Positions 1 to 6,679 of a stretch of DNA of 21,431 nucleotides are shown here, in pieces; position 1 is the first letter of the stretch, and each line of letters begins with the position of its first letter. The stretch comes from Aquificales bacterium (lineage in GTDB: Bacteria > Aquificota > Aquificia > Aquificales > Aquificaceae). A program made the translations under genes and the position numbers. The notes under the pieces are model-generated. The model was not told where the DNA came from. It ran no database searches and saw only the letters and a list, made by a program, of their open reading frames with translations. The stretch lies in contig WFWF01000124.1 of NCBI GenBank assembly GCA_015491275.1, positions 1-21,431 on the forward strand, in the 5' to 3' direction.

Positions 1-2
1 GG

Positions 3-128
3 ATTTTAATGGATCGTTTAACAGAAAAAGGATATAATGCTGACTTTGATATATATACGGATGTGGGAAGCCCTTCTGAGGAATTGATGAGGGAATGTTT
101 GCTTAAAGCTATGAGAAGCGGATATTGA
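3..128 (+). CDS. 3' end of an unrecognised gene (partial)
   Basis: An open frame enters from the left edge and stops at TGA 126-128. It encodes a 41-residue tail (ILMDRLTEKGYNADF ... EELMRECLLKAMRSGY) that looks like a normal charged, helical protein C-terminus. I do not recognise the family and the start lies outside the window. The next gene begins 150 bases later behind its own promoter, so this is probably a separate transcription unit. The frame is supported by ordinary codon use and residue composition only. Confidence 0.55.
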   Translation: MLMDRLTEKGYNADFDIYTDVGSPSEELMRECLLKAMRSGY

Positions 129-218
129 AAAATGATATAATAGGGTTGCCCGGTATTTATTTTGCATACCAAGGTGCGTTTATGATGAGATCTTTGATTT
201 TTCTCATATTTGGATGGG

Positions 219-247
219 TTGACAATATAATAATCTTCTTATACATT
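219..247 (+). promoter_or_regulatory. Sigma70-type promoter for the for-dab operon
   Basis: A perfect -35 TTGACA (219-224) is followed after 17 bases by a -10-like TACATT (242-247, 4 of 6 consensus bases). Transcription would start near 254, leaving a leader of about 25 bases. That leader contains GGAGGT (264-269), 9 bases before the ATG at 279. It is the only good promoter I see ahead of the nine-gene run. Confidence 0.6.
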
Positions 248-278
248 GTAAGGACACAAAAACGGAGGTCTGTATATA

Positions 279-998
279 ATGGCTGAAGAAAAAGTTATAA
301 AGCCGGGTCCGGCTGGTTATATTCCTCAGCCCGCCTCTTTTTTGGGTGTTGATACGCCACCACCGGGTAAGGCTTTACTCTACGGTGAGGTTGTTGATGA
401 AGAAATCGCTATGAGAGAAGCTGCAAAGGCTATGCTTACCCGTAGGAATCCCACAATATTTCCGGGACCGCTTGTACTTTGGGGATATAATACCTCAGCT
501 ATAGAAAAGGCTAAAGCGGTTTTAGAACTTGCCATGGAGATACCCAACTGCAGGATTATACCTATGCCCGACTACAGACCCAAATATCCCAAAATAAACC
601 CAGAAGCCGAGATAAATCCCAACCATCCTAATTTGACAATTCTACATAATAAAATAGAGGCTTGCATATTTGTGGGTGTTCATTGCCACTATGCCAACCT
701 CTCTTTAAGAATGATCAGAGCGGGTACAAACTGTTTTACCATAGCACTTTGTGCGGAGATGGGTCATGAAGATGCTATGGTGTCACTCAGGGATGTTCAT
801 GCGGATGACATAAGAAGATTTAGGGATGTGGTAGTGGAAATGAGGAAAGAACTGGGTATTGAATGGGAACCCAAGATGCCACCCGAGAATCCTTCTCTTC
901 CTAAGGAAGAATGGACAAATGTATCTCCCCTTGACTTCGGTGAGTATGCATATCTGCTCTTGCCCAGGAAGGGCGAGATTGTAGAAGAGTCAGAATAA
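279..998 (+). CDS. forD: 2-oxoacid:ferredoxin oxidoreductase delta-type subunit
   Basis: This 239-residue soluble protein heads the oxidoreductase operon. From memory, the five-subunit enzymes of Hydrogenobacter thermophilus (forDABGE and porEDABG) have a roughly 29 kDa D subunit that ordinary four-subunit enzymes lack. The position here, ahead of A-B-G and a small ferredoxin, fits forD. Residues about 62-165 include PLVLWGYNTSAIEKAK and IFVGVHCHYANLSLRMI. They read like the NAD/FAD-binding-like (DHS) fold of the CO dehydrogenase/acetyl-CoA synthase epsilon subunit (CdhB), which is an inference from pattern only. No Cys cluster motif is seen. The Pro-rich N-terminus (residues 9-30) may be an extended arm. 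The start is fixed by GGAGGT 9 bases upstream. Substrate (2-oxoglutarate or pyruvate) cannot be told from sequence, so the for symbol rests on gene order. Confidence 0.75.
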   Translation: MAEEKVIKPGPAGYIPQPASFLGVDTPPPGKALLYGEVVDEEIAMREAAKAMLTRRNPTIFPGPLVLWGYNTSAIEKAKAVLELAMEIPNCRIIPMPDYRPKYPKINPEAEINPNHPNLTILHNKIEACIFVGVHCHYANLSLRMIRAGTNCFTIALCAEMGHEDAMVSLRDVHADDIRRFRDVVVEMRKELGIEWEPKMPPENPSLPKEEWTNVSPLDFGEYAYLLLPRKGEIVEESE

Positions 999-1015
999 AA
1001 GTGAGGTGAGTAAGG

Positions 1016-2185
1016 ATGGTAGAGCAAAAAGTTGTGGATCCGGACTATCTTATTCTTGAGGCTCCGAGGGAGCGTAAATTTATTACTGGATCACAAGCCT
1101 TTGCGGAGGCGATAAAAAGGGCTAATGTGGATATAGCCATAGCCTATCCCATAACACCTCAGTCCGAAACCATGCATCTTGTGGGAGACCTTTGGGCGCA
1201 GGGTTATGTAAAGGATTATTACAGAGCGGAAGAGGAATACGGTGCTATGTCCGCCATCGCCGGTGCTGTAAGGGGAGGTGCAAGAGCTTTCAGTGCTACA
1301 TCGGGTCCCGGTCTTTTAAGGGGTCTTGAGGCTATAGTGTCTTGGCCCGGCCACAGAATACCAGCGGTACTCGGTGTTATGACAAGGGTTGTAAACGCAC
1401 CTTTATCTATACAGCCCGACAATGTGGAAATAGCATACCTTTTGCATTCGGGGTTGATAGTGTTTCACGCGGAGAACCAGCAGGATGTTTTTGATTTTAC
1501 CCTTGCAGGATTCCCTATATCGGAAAAGGTTGATGTTTATCTGCCCGTTGTTGTAGCTACCGAGGGTTTCTTTGTCACACACGCAAAAGGCTATGTTGAG
1601 CTTCCCCCCGAAGACATGAAACTTCCCCCGAGGGATCCTTACAAGGCACCCGTTCCGCCCACCGACTGTGAGATACCCCCAGCAAGAATTCAAAGGGATG
1701 CTCCCGTTCAGAAATCAAACTTCATGAGTTATCTGATACATGCGGTATGGCAACAGGAGGTGTGGTCCGCAAACGAGAGGGCAAGGAAGTGGATAAATCA
1801 CTACCTCGGCGGTCTTATAGAGGTTGTAAATCCGAAGGCTGAAGTTTTTATAGTGGCTTCTGGATGTGCCGCGGCGCAGGGAAGGGAAGCTCAGAGGTAT
1901 GCGGAAATGGAAGGATTAAATGTAGGACTTGTTAAAGTAAGGTCCATAAGGCCCTTCCCCACACAGGAGTTAAGGGAGGTATTAAAAGACGCCAAGGCAA
2001 TAATTGTTCCCGAACACAACATAGTGGGTTGGCTTTGCAAAGAGGTAAAAGCGGTTATACCGAACGGCGACAGGGTAGTTGAGGGACCCCGTGTATATGG
2101 CGGTATGACCCTGCCCGTTGAATTAATAATGGATGAAATTTATAAAGTGCTTGGTATTAAAAAAGAGAAGAAGACGCTTGTTTAA
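1016..2185 (+). CDS. forA: 2-oxoacid:ferredoxin oxidoreductase alpha subunit
   Basis: This 389-residue subunit carries the pyrimidine-binding and domain II regions of a thiamine-diphosphate 2-oxoacid:ferredoxin oxidoreductase. In the reductive TCA cycle such enzymes carboxylate succinyl-CoA to 2-oxoglutarate or acetyl-CoA to pyruvate using reduced ferredoxin. The diagnostic motif YPITPQSE is at residues 44-51, where the Thr contacts substrate in this family. An EEYGAMSAIAGA segment near residue 75 and a TSGPG motif near 96 are also typical of POR_N domains. The C-terminal third (from about residue 265) is the transketolase-C-like region, including VRSIRPFPTQEL. The start is preceded by GAGGTGA 6 bases upstream and follows forD by 17 bases. 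Pyruvate specificity (porA) is the main alternative to 2-oxoglutarate. Confidence 0.93.
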   Translation: MVEQKVVDPDYLILEAPRERKFITGSQAFAEAIKRANVDIAIAYPITPQSETMHLVGDLWAQGYVKDYYRAEEEYGAMSAIAGAVRGGARAFSATSGPGLLRGLEAIVSWPGHRIPAVLGVMTRVVNAPLSIQPDNVEIAYLLHSGLIVFHAENQQDVFDFTLAGFPISEKVDVYLPVVVATEGFFVTHAKGYVELPPEDMKLPPRDPYKAPVPPTDCEIPPARIQRDAPVQKSNFMSYLIHAVWQQEVWSANERARKWINHYLGGLIEVVNPKAEVFIVASGCAAAQGREAQRYAEMEGLNVGLVKVRSIRPFPTQELREVLKDAKAIIVPEHNIVGWLCKEVKAVIPNGDRVVEGPRVYGGMTLPVELIMDEIYKVLGIKKEKKTLV

Positions 2186-2200
2186 AAGGAGGTAGTAACA

Positions 2201-3061
2201 ATGGGACTTGAGTATGTAAAGATAGCACCAGGTTTTGAAAGATATATGCCCCGTGACTATGTGGATCTTGTAAAAATGGGGCAGTTCGGCAGACAAGTTG
2301 ATGTAATGGATCTGGGGCAATTTAAGGAGCTTGTTGAAGATCATCCCATGTGTGCGGGCTGTTATATGGCTTACTTTATAAGGATATTTTATGCTTCACT
2401 GCCCAATCCAGAAGATACAATAGTTCTTGGTACCGCAGGGTGTGCAAGGCTTGCCCTGTCTCAGGCTGCGGTTCCTTTTATTTACGGTAATTATGGTGAT
2501 ACAAATGCGGTTGCATCCGGACTTAAAAGGGCTTTAACCATAAGATTTCCCGACAAGCATAAGGATGTTGTTGTTATAGCAGGGGACGGCGGTCTTATGG
2601 ATATAGGTTTCGGTATGACGATGCACTCGTGGTTCAGAAGAGAGAAGTTTACCACCATTATGGTTGACAACGAGGTTTACGGTAATACGGGCGGTCAAGA
2701 GAGCGGTATGTCACCCAAGGGCGTTCAGCTTAAGATGGCACCTAAGGGTAAGCAGTTTGATAAGATAAATGCGGTTGAATTGGCTCAAACCGCGGGATGT
2801 GTTTATGTGGCAAGAATATCTCCTACTAATCCCAAGAGGATAGCTAAGGTAATAAGGAGGGCTATCCTCGCTGCAAGACATTTCGGTCCCACCTTTATTC
2901 ATGCGTACACATCCTGCAACATTGAATACTCAATTCCCACCAGAGAAGTGTTGGCTGATGCAAGGAACAGGGAAAAGAAGGACTTTAAATTCTATGAGTG
3001 GATGACTGATGAGGTTAAGGAGTATTTTGAAGAAATGGAGAAGAAGGAGGTAAAGGCATGA
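2201..3061 (+). CDS. forB: 2-oxoacid:ferredoxin oxidoreductase beta subunit (TPP-binding)
   Basis: This 286-residue subunit binds thiamine diphosphate and a [4Fe-4S] cluster. Candidate cluster ligands are C51 and C54 (CAGC), C81 (GTAGC), and a late Cys within TSCNIEYS; I cannot assign the fourth with certainty. The Mg-TPP signature is intact: GDGG at 128-131, then DNEVYGNTGGQ at 156-166. The length is typical of beta subunits (about 280-310). The ribosome site AAGGAGGT (2186-2193) is ideal. The stop overlaps the next start in an ATGA, so forB and forG are translationally coupled, as expected for 1:1 subunits. With forA it forms the catalytic core. Confidence 0.94.
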   Translation: MGLEYVKIAPGFERYMPRDYVDLVKMGQFGRQVDVMDLGQFKELVEDHPMCAGCYMAYFIRIFYASLPNPEDTIVLGTAGCARLALSQAAVPFIYGNYGDTNAVASGLKRALTIRFPDKHKDVVVIAGDGGLMDIGFGMTMHSWFRREKFTTIMVDNEVYGNTGGQESGMSPKGVQLKMAPKGKQFDKINAVELAQTAGCVYVARISPTNPKRIAKVIRRAILAARHFGPTFIHAYTSCNIEYSIPTREVLADARNREKKDFKFYEWMTDEVKEYFEEMEKKEVKA

Positions 3062-3747
3062 AAAGGTATAACATAAGAATAGCGGGTGTAGGCGGACAGG
3101 GGGTTGTTACATCCGCCCATATACTCGGTAACGCTATGTCCGCCGCGGGTAAATATGCAACCTTGGTTCCTTTCTTCGGATCTGAAAAGAGGATGGCTCC
3201 AGTTGAAGCCTATGTTAGGGTTTCCGACCAGCCCATATACGAGGTAGGTGAGGTTGTATATCCGAATGTTATAATGATATACCATCCTCAAGTCATAACT
3301 CACGGTAAATCATATACCATGCCCTTCTACACAGGTCTTAAAGAAGGGGGTATGGTGATCATTAACTCCGATGTGGATATAATACCCGATGAGGACAGGA
3401 AGGTGCTTGAGGAACTGGATGCGAGGATTTTTTACATCCCTGCAACCCAGATAGCAAGGGACATAGCGGGTACAGAATTGGCTACGAATATGGCGATGAT
3501 AGGTCTGTTCTTCGGTATTACAAAGCTTGTAAGCCTTGAACATATTGAAAAGGCGCTTATAGAAAGATTTCTCGGCGGTACCTTCGTAGCATCTGGAGGT
3601 ACAACAGCCCTTGACAGTGCCATAGAGAAAAAGTTTAAGAAAAAACAAGAACTTCTGGCGAAGAATATGGAGGTTATTAAATATACAATTAGGATGGCTG
3701 AAGAGAATGCGTGGTGTGAGGAGGAAGAGGAAAAAATAGCAACATGA
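3058..3747 (+). CDS. forG: 2-oxoacid:ferredoxin oxidoreductase gamma subunit
   Basis: This 229-residue subunit matches the POR gamma domain family. It begins with the hallmark GVGGQGVVTSAHILG (residues 10-24), followed by FFGSEKRMAPVEAYVRVSD and a central ATNMAMIGLFFG segment. The gamma subunit contributes to the CoA site and the oligomer interface in the family. The predicted mass of about 25 kDa agrees with the roughly 24.5 kDa subunit I recall for the Hydrogenobacter enzyme. The start codon overlaps the forB stop by 4 bases. The acidic, charged C-terminus ending in CEEEEEKIAT is unusual but still in frame. There is no sign of fusion to the ferredoxin subunit, which follows separately. Confidence 0.93.
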   Translation: MKRYNIRIAGVGGQGVVTSAHILGNAMSAAGKYATLVPFFGSEKRMAPVEAYVRVSDQPIYEVGEVVYPNVIMIYHPQVITHGKSYTMPFYTGLKEGGMVIINSDVDIIPDEDRKVLEELDARIFYIPATQIARDIAGTELATNMAMIGLFFGITKLVSLEHIEKALIERFLGGTFVASGGTTALDSAIEKKFKKKQELLAKNMEVIKYTIRMAEENAWCEEEEEKIAT

Positions 3748-3758
3748 GGAGGTAGTCA

Positions 3759-3983
3759 ATGTACTTTGTTGCAAAGGTGAAGGAAGATGAGTGTGCCAAG
3801 TACAATTGTAAACAGTGCGTACTGTTTTGTCCCGAGCCTAATTGTATTAATTTTCTTGAGAAGAAAAGCACCGCTTGGGTTTGGCCCGATAAGTGTAAGG
3901 GTTGTGAAATATGTGTTTATGTTTGTTCGGATCTTTTAAAAAGGAACTGTATAGAGATGGTGATGGTTCAAGCGGGGGATTAA
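3759..3983 (+). CDS. forE: Small ferredoxin-like (epsilon) subunit with ten cysteines
   Basis: This 74-residue iron-sulfur protein follows the gamma subunit by 11 bases and has an AGGAGGT site just upstream. It should pass electrons between free ferredoxin and the catalytic alpha-beta core. The second cluster motif is canonical: C46-x2-C49-x2-C52-x3-C56. The first is not, with cysteines at 12, 17, 20, 24 and 29 (C-x4-C-x2-C-x3-C-P). C64 is a further Cys near the C-terminus. Eight Cys would suffice for two [4Fe-4S] clusters, so two are extra. The protein corresponds to the small fifth subunit of the Hydrogenobacter five-subunit enzymes. The symbol rests on gene order. Confidence 0.85.
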   Translation: MYFVAKVKEDECAKYNCKQCVLFCPEPNCINFLEKKSTAWVWPDKCKGCEICVYVCSDLLKRNCIEMVMVQAGD

Positions 3984-3986
3984 AAT

Positions 3987-4292
3987 ATGGACTTAAAGCT
4001 TGAGGAAAAATTAAAAACCCTTGCAGAAGAATTGAGATCGGCTATGGTAAATCCTGATGTGGATGTAACAGTCTGTTTTAAGGAAGTTGAGCAGGAAGAA
4101 ACTTGTTCACCTTCAAAGTATCCTTATATAAAGATAACTTATGTAACGGAAGAACATGATAAACATGAAAAAATTATAGAAATACCGCCCGACTGGTGGG
4201 ATAAGGATATTAAAGAAATAAAAGAATTTGTTACCTTTCAAATTGAGCAGTTTATGGAAGAGATAGATAGTGTAGAATACGGCGGAGAATAA
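3987..4292 (+). CDS. Small acidic protein of unknown function in the for-dab operon
   Basis: This 101-residue soluble, acidic protein starts 3 bases after forE and ends 14 bases before dabB. A GGGGGA purine stretch (3974-3979) inside the end of forE can serve as its ribosome site. I do not recognise a family. Its features are an N-terminal charged helix (LEEKLKTLAEELRSAM), two cysteines (C30, C40) flanking an EVEQEE segment, a central strand PYIKITYV, a PPDWWDK turn, and an acidic C-terminal helix. Its place between the oxidoreductase and the carbon pump suggests an accessory or adaptor role for one of them. That is inference only. Confidence 0.75.
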   Translation: MDLKLEEKLKTLAEELRSAMVNPDVDVTVCFKEVEQEETCSPSKYPYIKITYVTEEHDKHEKIIEIPPDWWDKDIKEIKEFVTFQIEQFMEEIDSVEYGGE

Positions 4293-4306
4293 TTTGGAAA
4301 GCTTCC

Positions 4307-6679
4307 ATGGAATTTGCAATTCTTCTGTTAATAATACTGCCCTTATTGTCGGGTATAGTTATAAACTTTGTAGAGAGATATAAAACTCCTGTTTATAGTA
4401 CATTTACTATATTCTCGGCTTTTCTTTTAAGCTTACCCCTTCTATTTATAGGTCCATTTGAACCTTTCAGTGTATGGGGAGTTATTGAACTGAATCCTGA
4501 CAGATTGGGGCTTCTACTATCATCCTATATTTTGCTTGTAAGTCTTGTCATTCACAAATATTCCATCAACTATATGAAAGAGGAAGAGGGGTATGTCAGA
4601 TTTTTCTCTTTACTTGATTTTATGACCGCAAACCTTCTTCTTCTAGTCCTTTCCGATAACATGATCTTGCTCTTCACTTCATGGCATTTGATGGGAGTAA
4701 TCCTTTACTTTCTGTTGAATCATAATTATAAAAGGAAGGAGGCTGTTGAATATTCCAATCTTTCCCTTACTACTCACAGACTCGCGGATGTGCCTTTACT
4801 CATTGCAATACTTATAATTTATAAAGAGCTTAATACCCTTAAAGTTTCTGAAGCGGTTGAGCTTATTCTTTCCGATGTGGGTACAGAATTCAATATCTCC
4901 CTTGCCACATTTCTTATAGTTTTGAGTGCTATACTGAAATCTGCCCAGATGCCATTTCATCTATGGCTTGTTTACAGTATGGAAGGTCCTACCCCGGTAT
5001 CCGCATTTATGCATGCGGGTATAGTTAATGCGGGTGCCTTCCTTGTCAACAGGTTCGCTCCTTTATATGTAAACGATGTTTTCAGCTTGCACCTCGCCTT
5101 TATAGTGGGATCCTTCACCGCAATATTGGGCTCCGCCCTCATGCTTGTGCAGAATGATGTTAAAAAGGCACTCGGTTACTCTACTGTGGGGCAGATGGGC
5201 TATATGATTATGGAAATTGGTATAGGTGCATTTGCCCTTGCAGTATATCACATGATGGCACACGGTATATTTAAGGCTACACTCTTCCTTTATTCTGGAA
5301 ATGTTATACACGGAGCACGAAAGGATCCTAATATCCCTAAGGATGAGTTTTATAAAGCAATAACAAGGGGCAGGGAAATATCCTACAAGGTACCCTGGTT
5401 CTTTTACGGTATTTTAACCGTCTTGGTACCCCTATTTATATTCATACTTACGCACATTATTGTGGAAGAGGAATTCTTTGAATATAAAACATCCCTAATA
5501 CTTCTTTTCTTCGGATGGATAACAGGTGCTCAGGTTTTGATAAGCACCTTCAGGGTCGGGAGGGAAAAACCAGTACTTACAGCTTTGATCTCAATCTTAT
5601 CCCTTACCGTTTTCCTGCTCGGTTATGTGGTAATGGGTCACGGATTAAAGATATTCCTGTATCCTGATGCGGAGTTTATGGAGATTATTTATCATAAATC
5701 ATTCGGTGAAAACCCCCTCTTCTACTTAGAGATGACTTTCATGGCTTTGCTTATCCTTTTCGGTTGGCTTTTCATGTATTACTCCTCAAAGAAAAAATAT
5801 TTACCTTTGCACATATCCCTCTATGCTCATCTTTCAAATGAGCTTTATATACCTCAATTTTACAAATATGTAAAAAGTATGGTTTTAAAAATATCCGACC
5901 GCATTTCAAGGTTTAGCCTGGCTCCCGCGGTAGCTGGATCTTTTGGATTTTTTATACTGGGAATAGATCTCTTTTATATTCCCATAATTTTATTAGCTTC
6001 CTTGTTTATACCTATATTCCCCGTGAGCCTTTTTACTGTTGCCTTTATAAAGCGAATAGGAATGTTTACGCTTATAGTACTTCCGATAATAGGCATACTT
6101 CTCGTAGGGATGATAGAAGTACCAGCCGTTGTAAAGATTCTCGCTTCAATAACCTTCTTACTACATTCCTTGAGGCTGTTCATTTTGAGAAGTGTTATTT
6201 CATTTCCCGCTGAATTATATTCAACCTTCATTCCCATCATCTGGTTACTTGATAAGAAAGATCTTGTGCTTGGTCTTTTCTTAGCAATGATTCCGATAGT
6301 GTTTTTAGTGGTTTCAAGGCTTCTTGAAGGGAGATTTGGAACTTCCGATCTTAATCTGCTTTCGGGGATAATAGTATCAACTCCAAAGTTGGCTCTTACG
6401 ATTGTGTTAATACTGCTTTTCTCTGCCCTTACCCCGCCCTTTGTAAGTTTTTCAGCTCTTTATATGTCAATGAATGATACATTCCTTTCCTTTATGTTAT
6501 TGTCCGGCTGGTTTATAAGCGGTATTGCCTTATTTACTAAGCTGAGCAAGATCCTTTTCGGTAATAAAAGGGATGATATTGAATACAGGGATCTTTCCCC
6601 CGCAGAGGTAGTTTCCTTGGGCGGTTTTATTGCGGTTATGTTTTTATCCGGTGTGTTCTATTTGGCAGGAGGCATGTGA
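4307..6679 (+). CDS. dabB: DabB: NuoL-like membrane subunit of the DAB inorganic-carbon pump, extended form
   Basis: This 790-residue polytopic membrane protein belongs to the proton-translocating antiporter family (NuoL/MrpA). Family signatures are ILKSAQMPFHLWL with K211, EGPTPVSAFMHAG at 226-238, and GIFKATLFLYSG with K323, which are the buried lysines and His of the proton path. Adjacency to a DUF2309/DabA gene identifies it as DabB, which couples cation flow to vectorial CO2 hydration in DAB systems. Known DabB proteins are, as I recall, around 550 residues, and here the canonical module ends near residue 545. About 245 further hydrophobic residues follow, ending in a segment (708-790) with PPFVSFSALYMSMN and DLSPAEVVSLGG that resembles the C-terminus of NuoM/MrpD-type subunits. 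The ribosome site is weak (TTGGAAAG), and the stop overlaps the dabA start. Confidence 0.88.
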   Translation: MEFAILLLIILPLLSGIVINFVERYKTPVYSTFTIFSAFLLSLPLLFIGPFEPFSVWGVIELNPDRLGLLLSSYILLVSLVIHKYSINYMKEEEGYVRFFSLLDFMTANLLLLVLSDNMILLFTSWHLMGVILYFLLNHNYKRKEAVEYSNLSLTTHRLADVPLLIAILIIYKELNTLKVSEAVELILSDVGTEFNISLATFLIVLSAILKSAQMPFHLWLVYSMEGPTPVSAFMHAGIVNAGAFLVNRFAPLYVNDVFSLHLAFIVGSFTAILGSALMLVQNDVKKALGYSTVGQMGYMIMEIGIGAFALAVYHMMAHGIFKATLFLYSGNVIHGARKDPNIPKDEFYKAITRGREISYKVPWFFYGILTVLVPLFIFILTHIIVEEEFFEYKTSLILLFFGWITGAQVLISTFRVGREKPVLTALISILSLTVFLLGYVVMGHGLKIFLYPDAEFMEIIYHKSFGENPLFYLEMTFMALLILFGWLFMYYSSKKKYLPLHISLYAHLSNELYIPQFYKYVKSMVLKISDRISRFSLAPAVAGSFGFFILGIDLFYIPIILLASLFIPIFPVSLFTVAFIKRIGMFTLIVLPIIGILLVGMIEVPAVVKILASITFLLHSLRLFILRSVISFPAELYSTFIPIIWLLDKKDLVLGLFLAMIPIVFLVVSRLLEGRFGTSDLNLLSGIIVSTPKLALTIVLILLFSALTPPFVSFSALYMSMNDTFLSFMLLSGWFISGIALFTKLSKILFGNKRDDIEYRDLSPAEVVSLGGFIAVMFLSGVFYLAGGM

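Noticed and set aside
152..170. GGTAT/ATACC inverted repeat upstream of the for promoter as a terminator
   Set aside because: The stem is only 5 base pairs with a 9-base loop and no T-run follows, so it is too weak to call.
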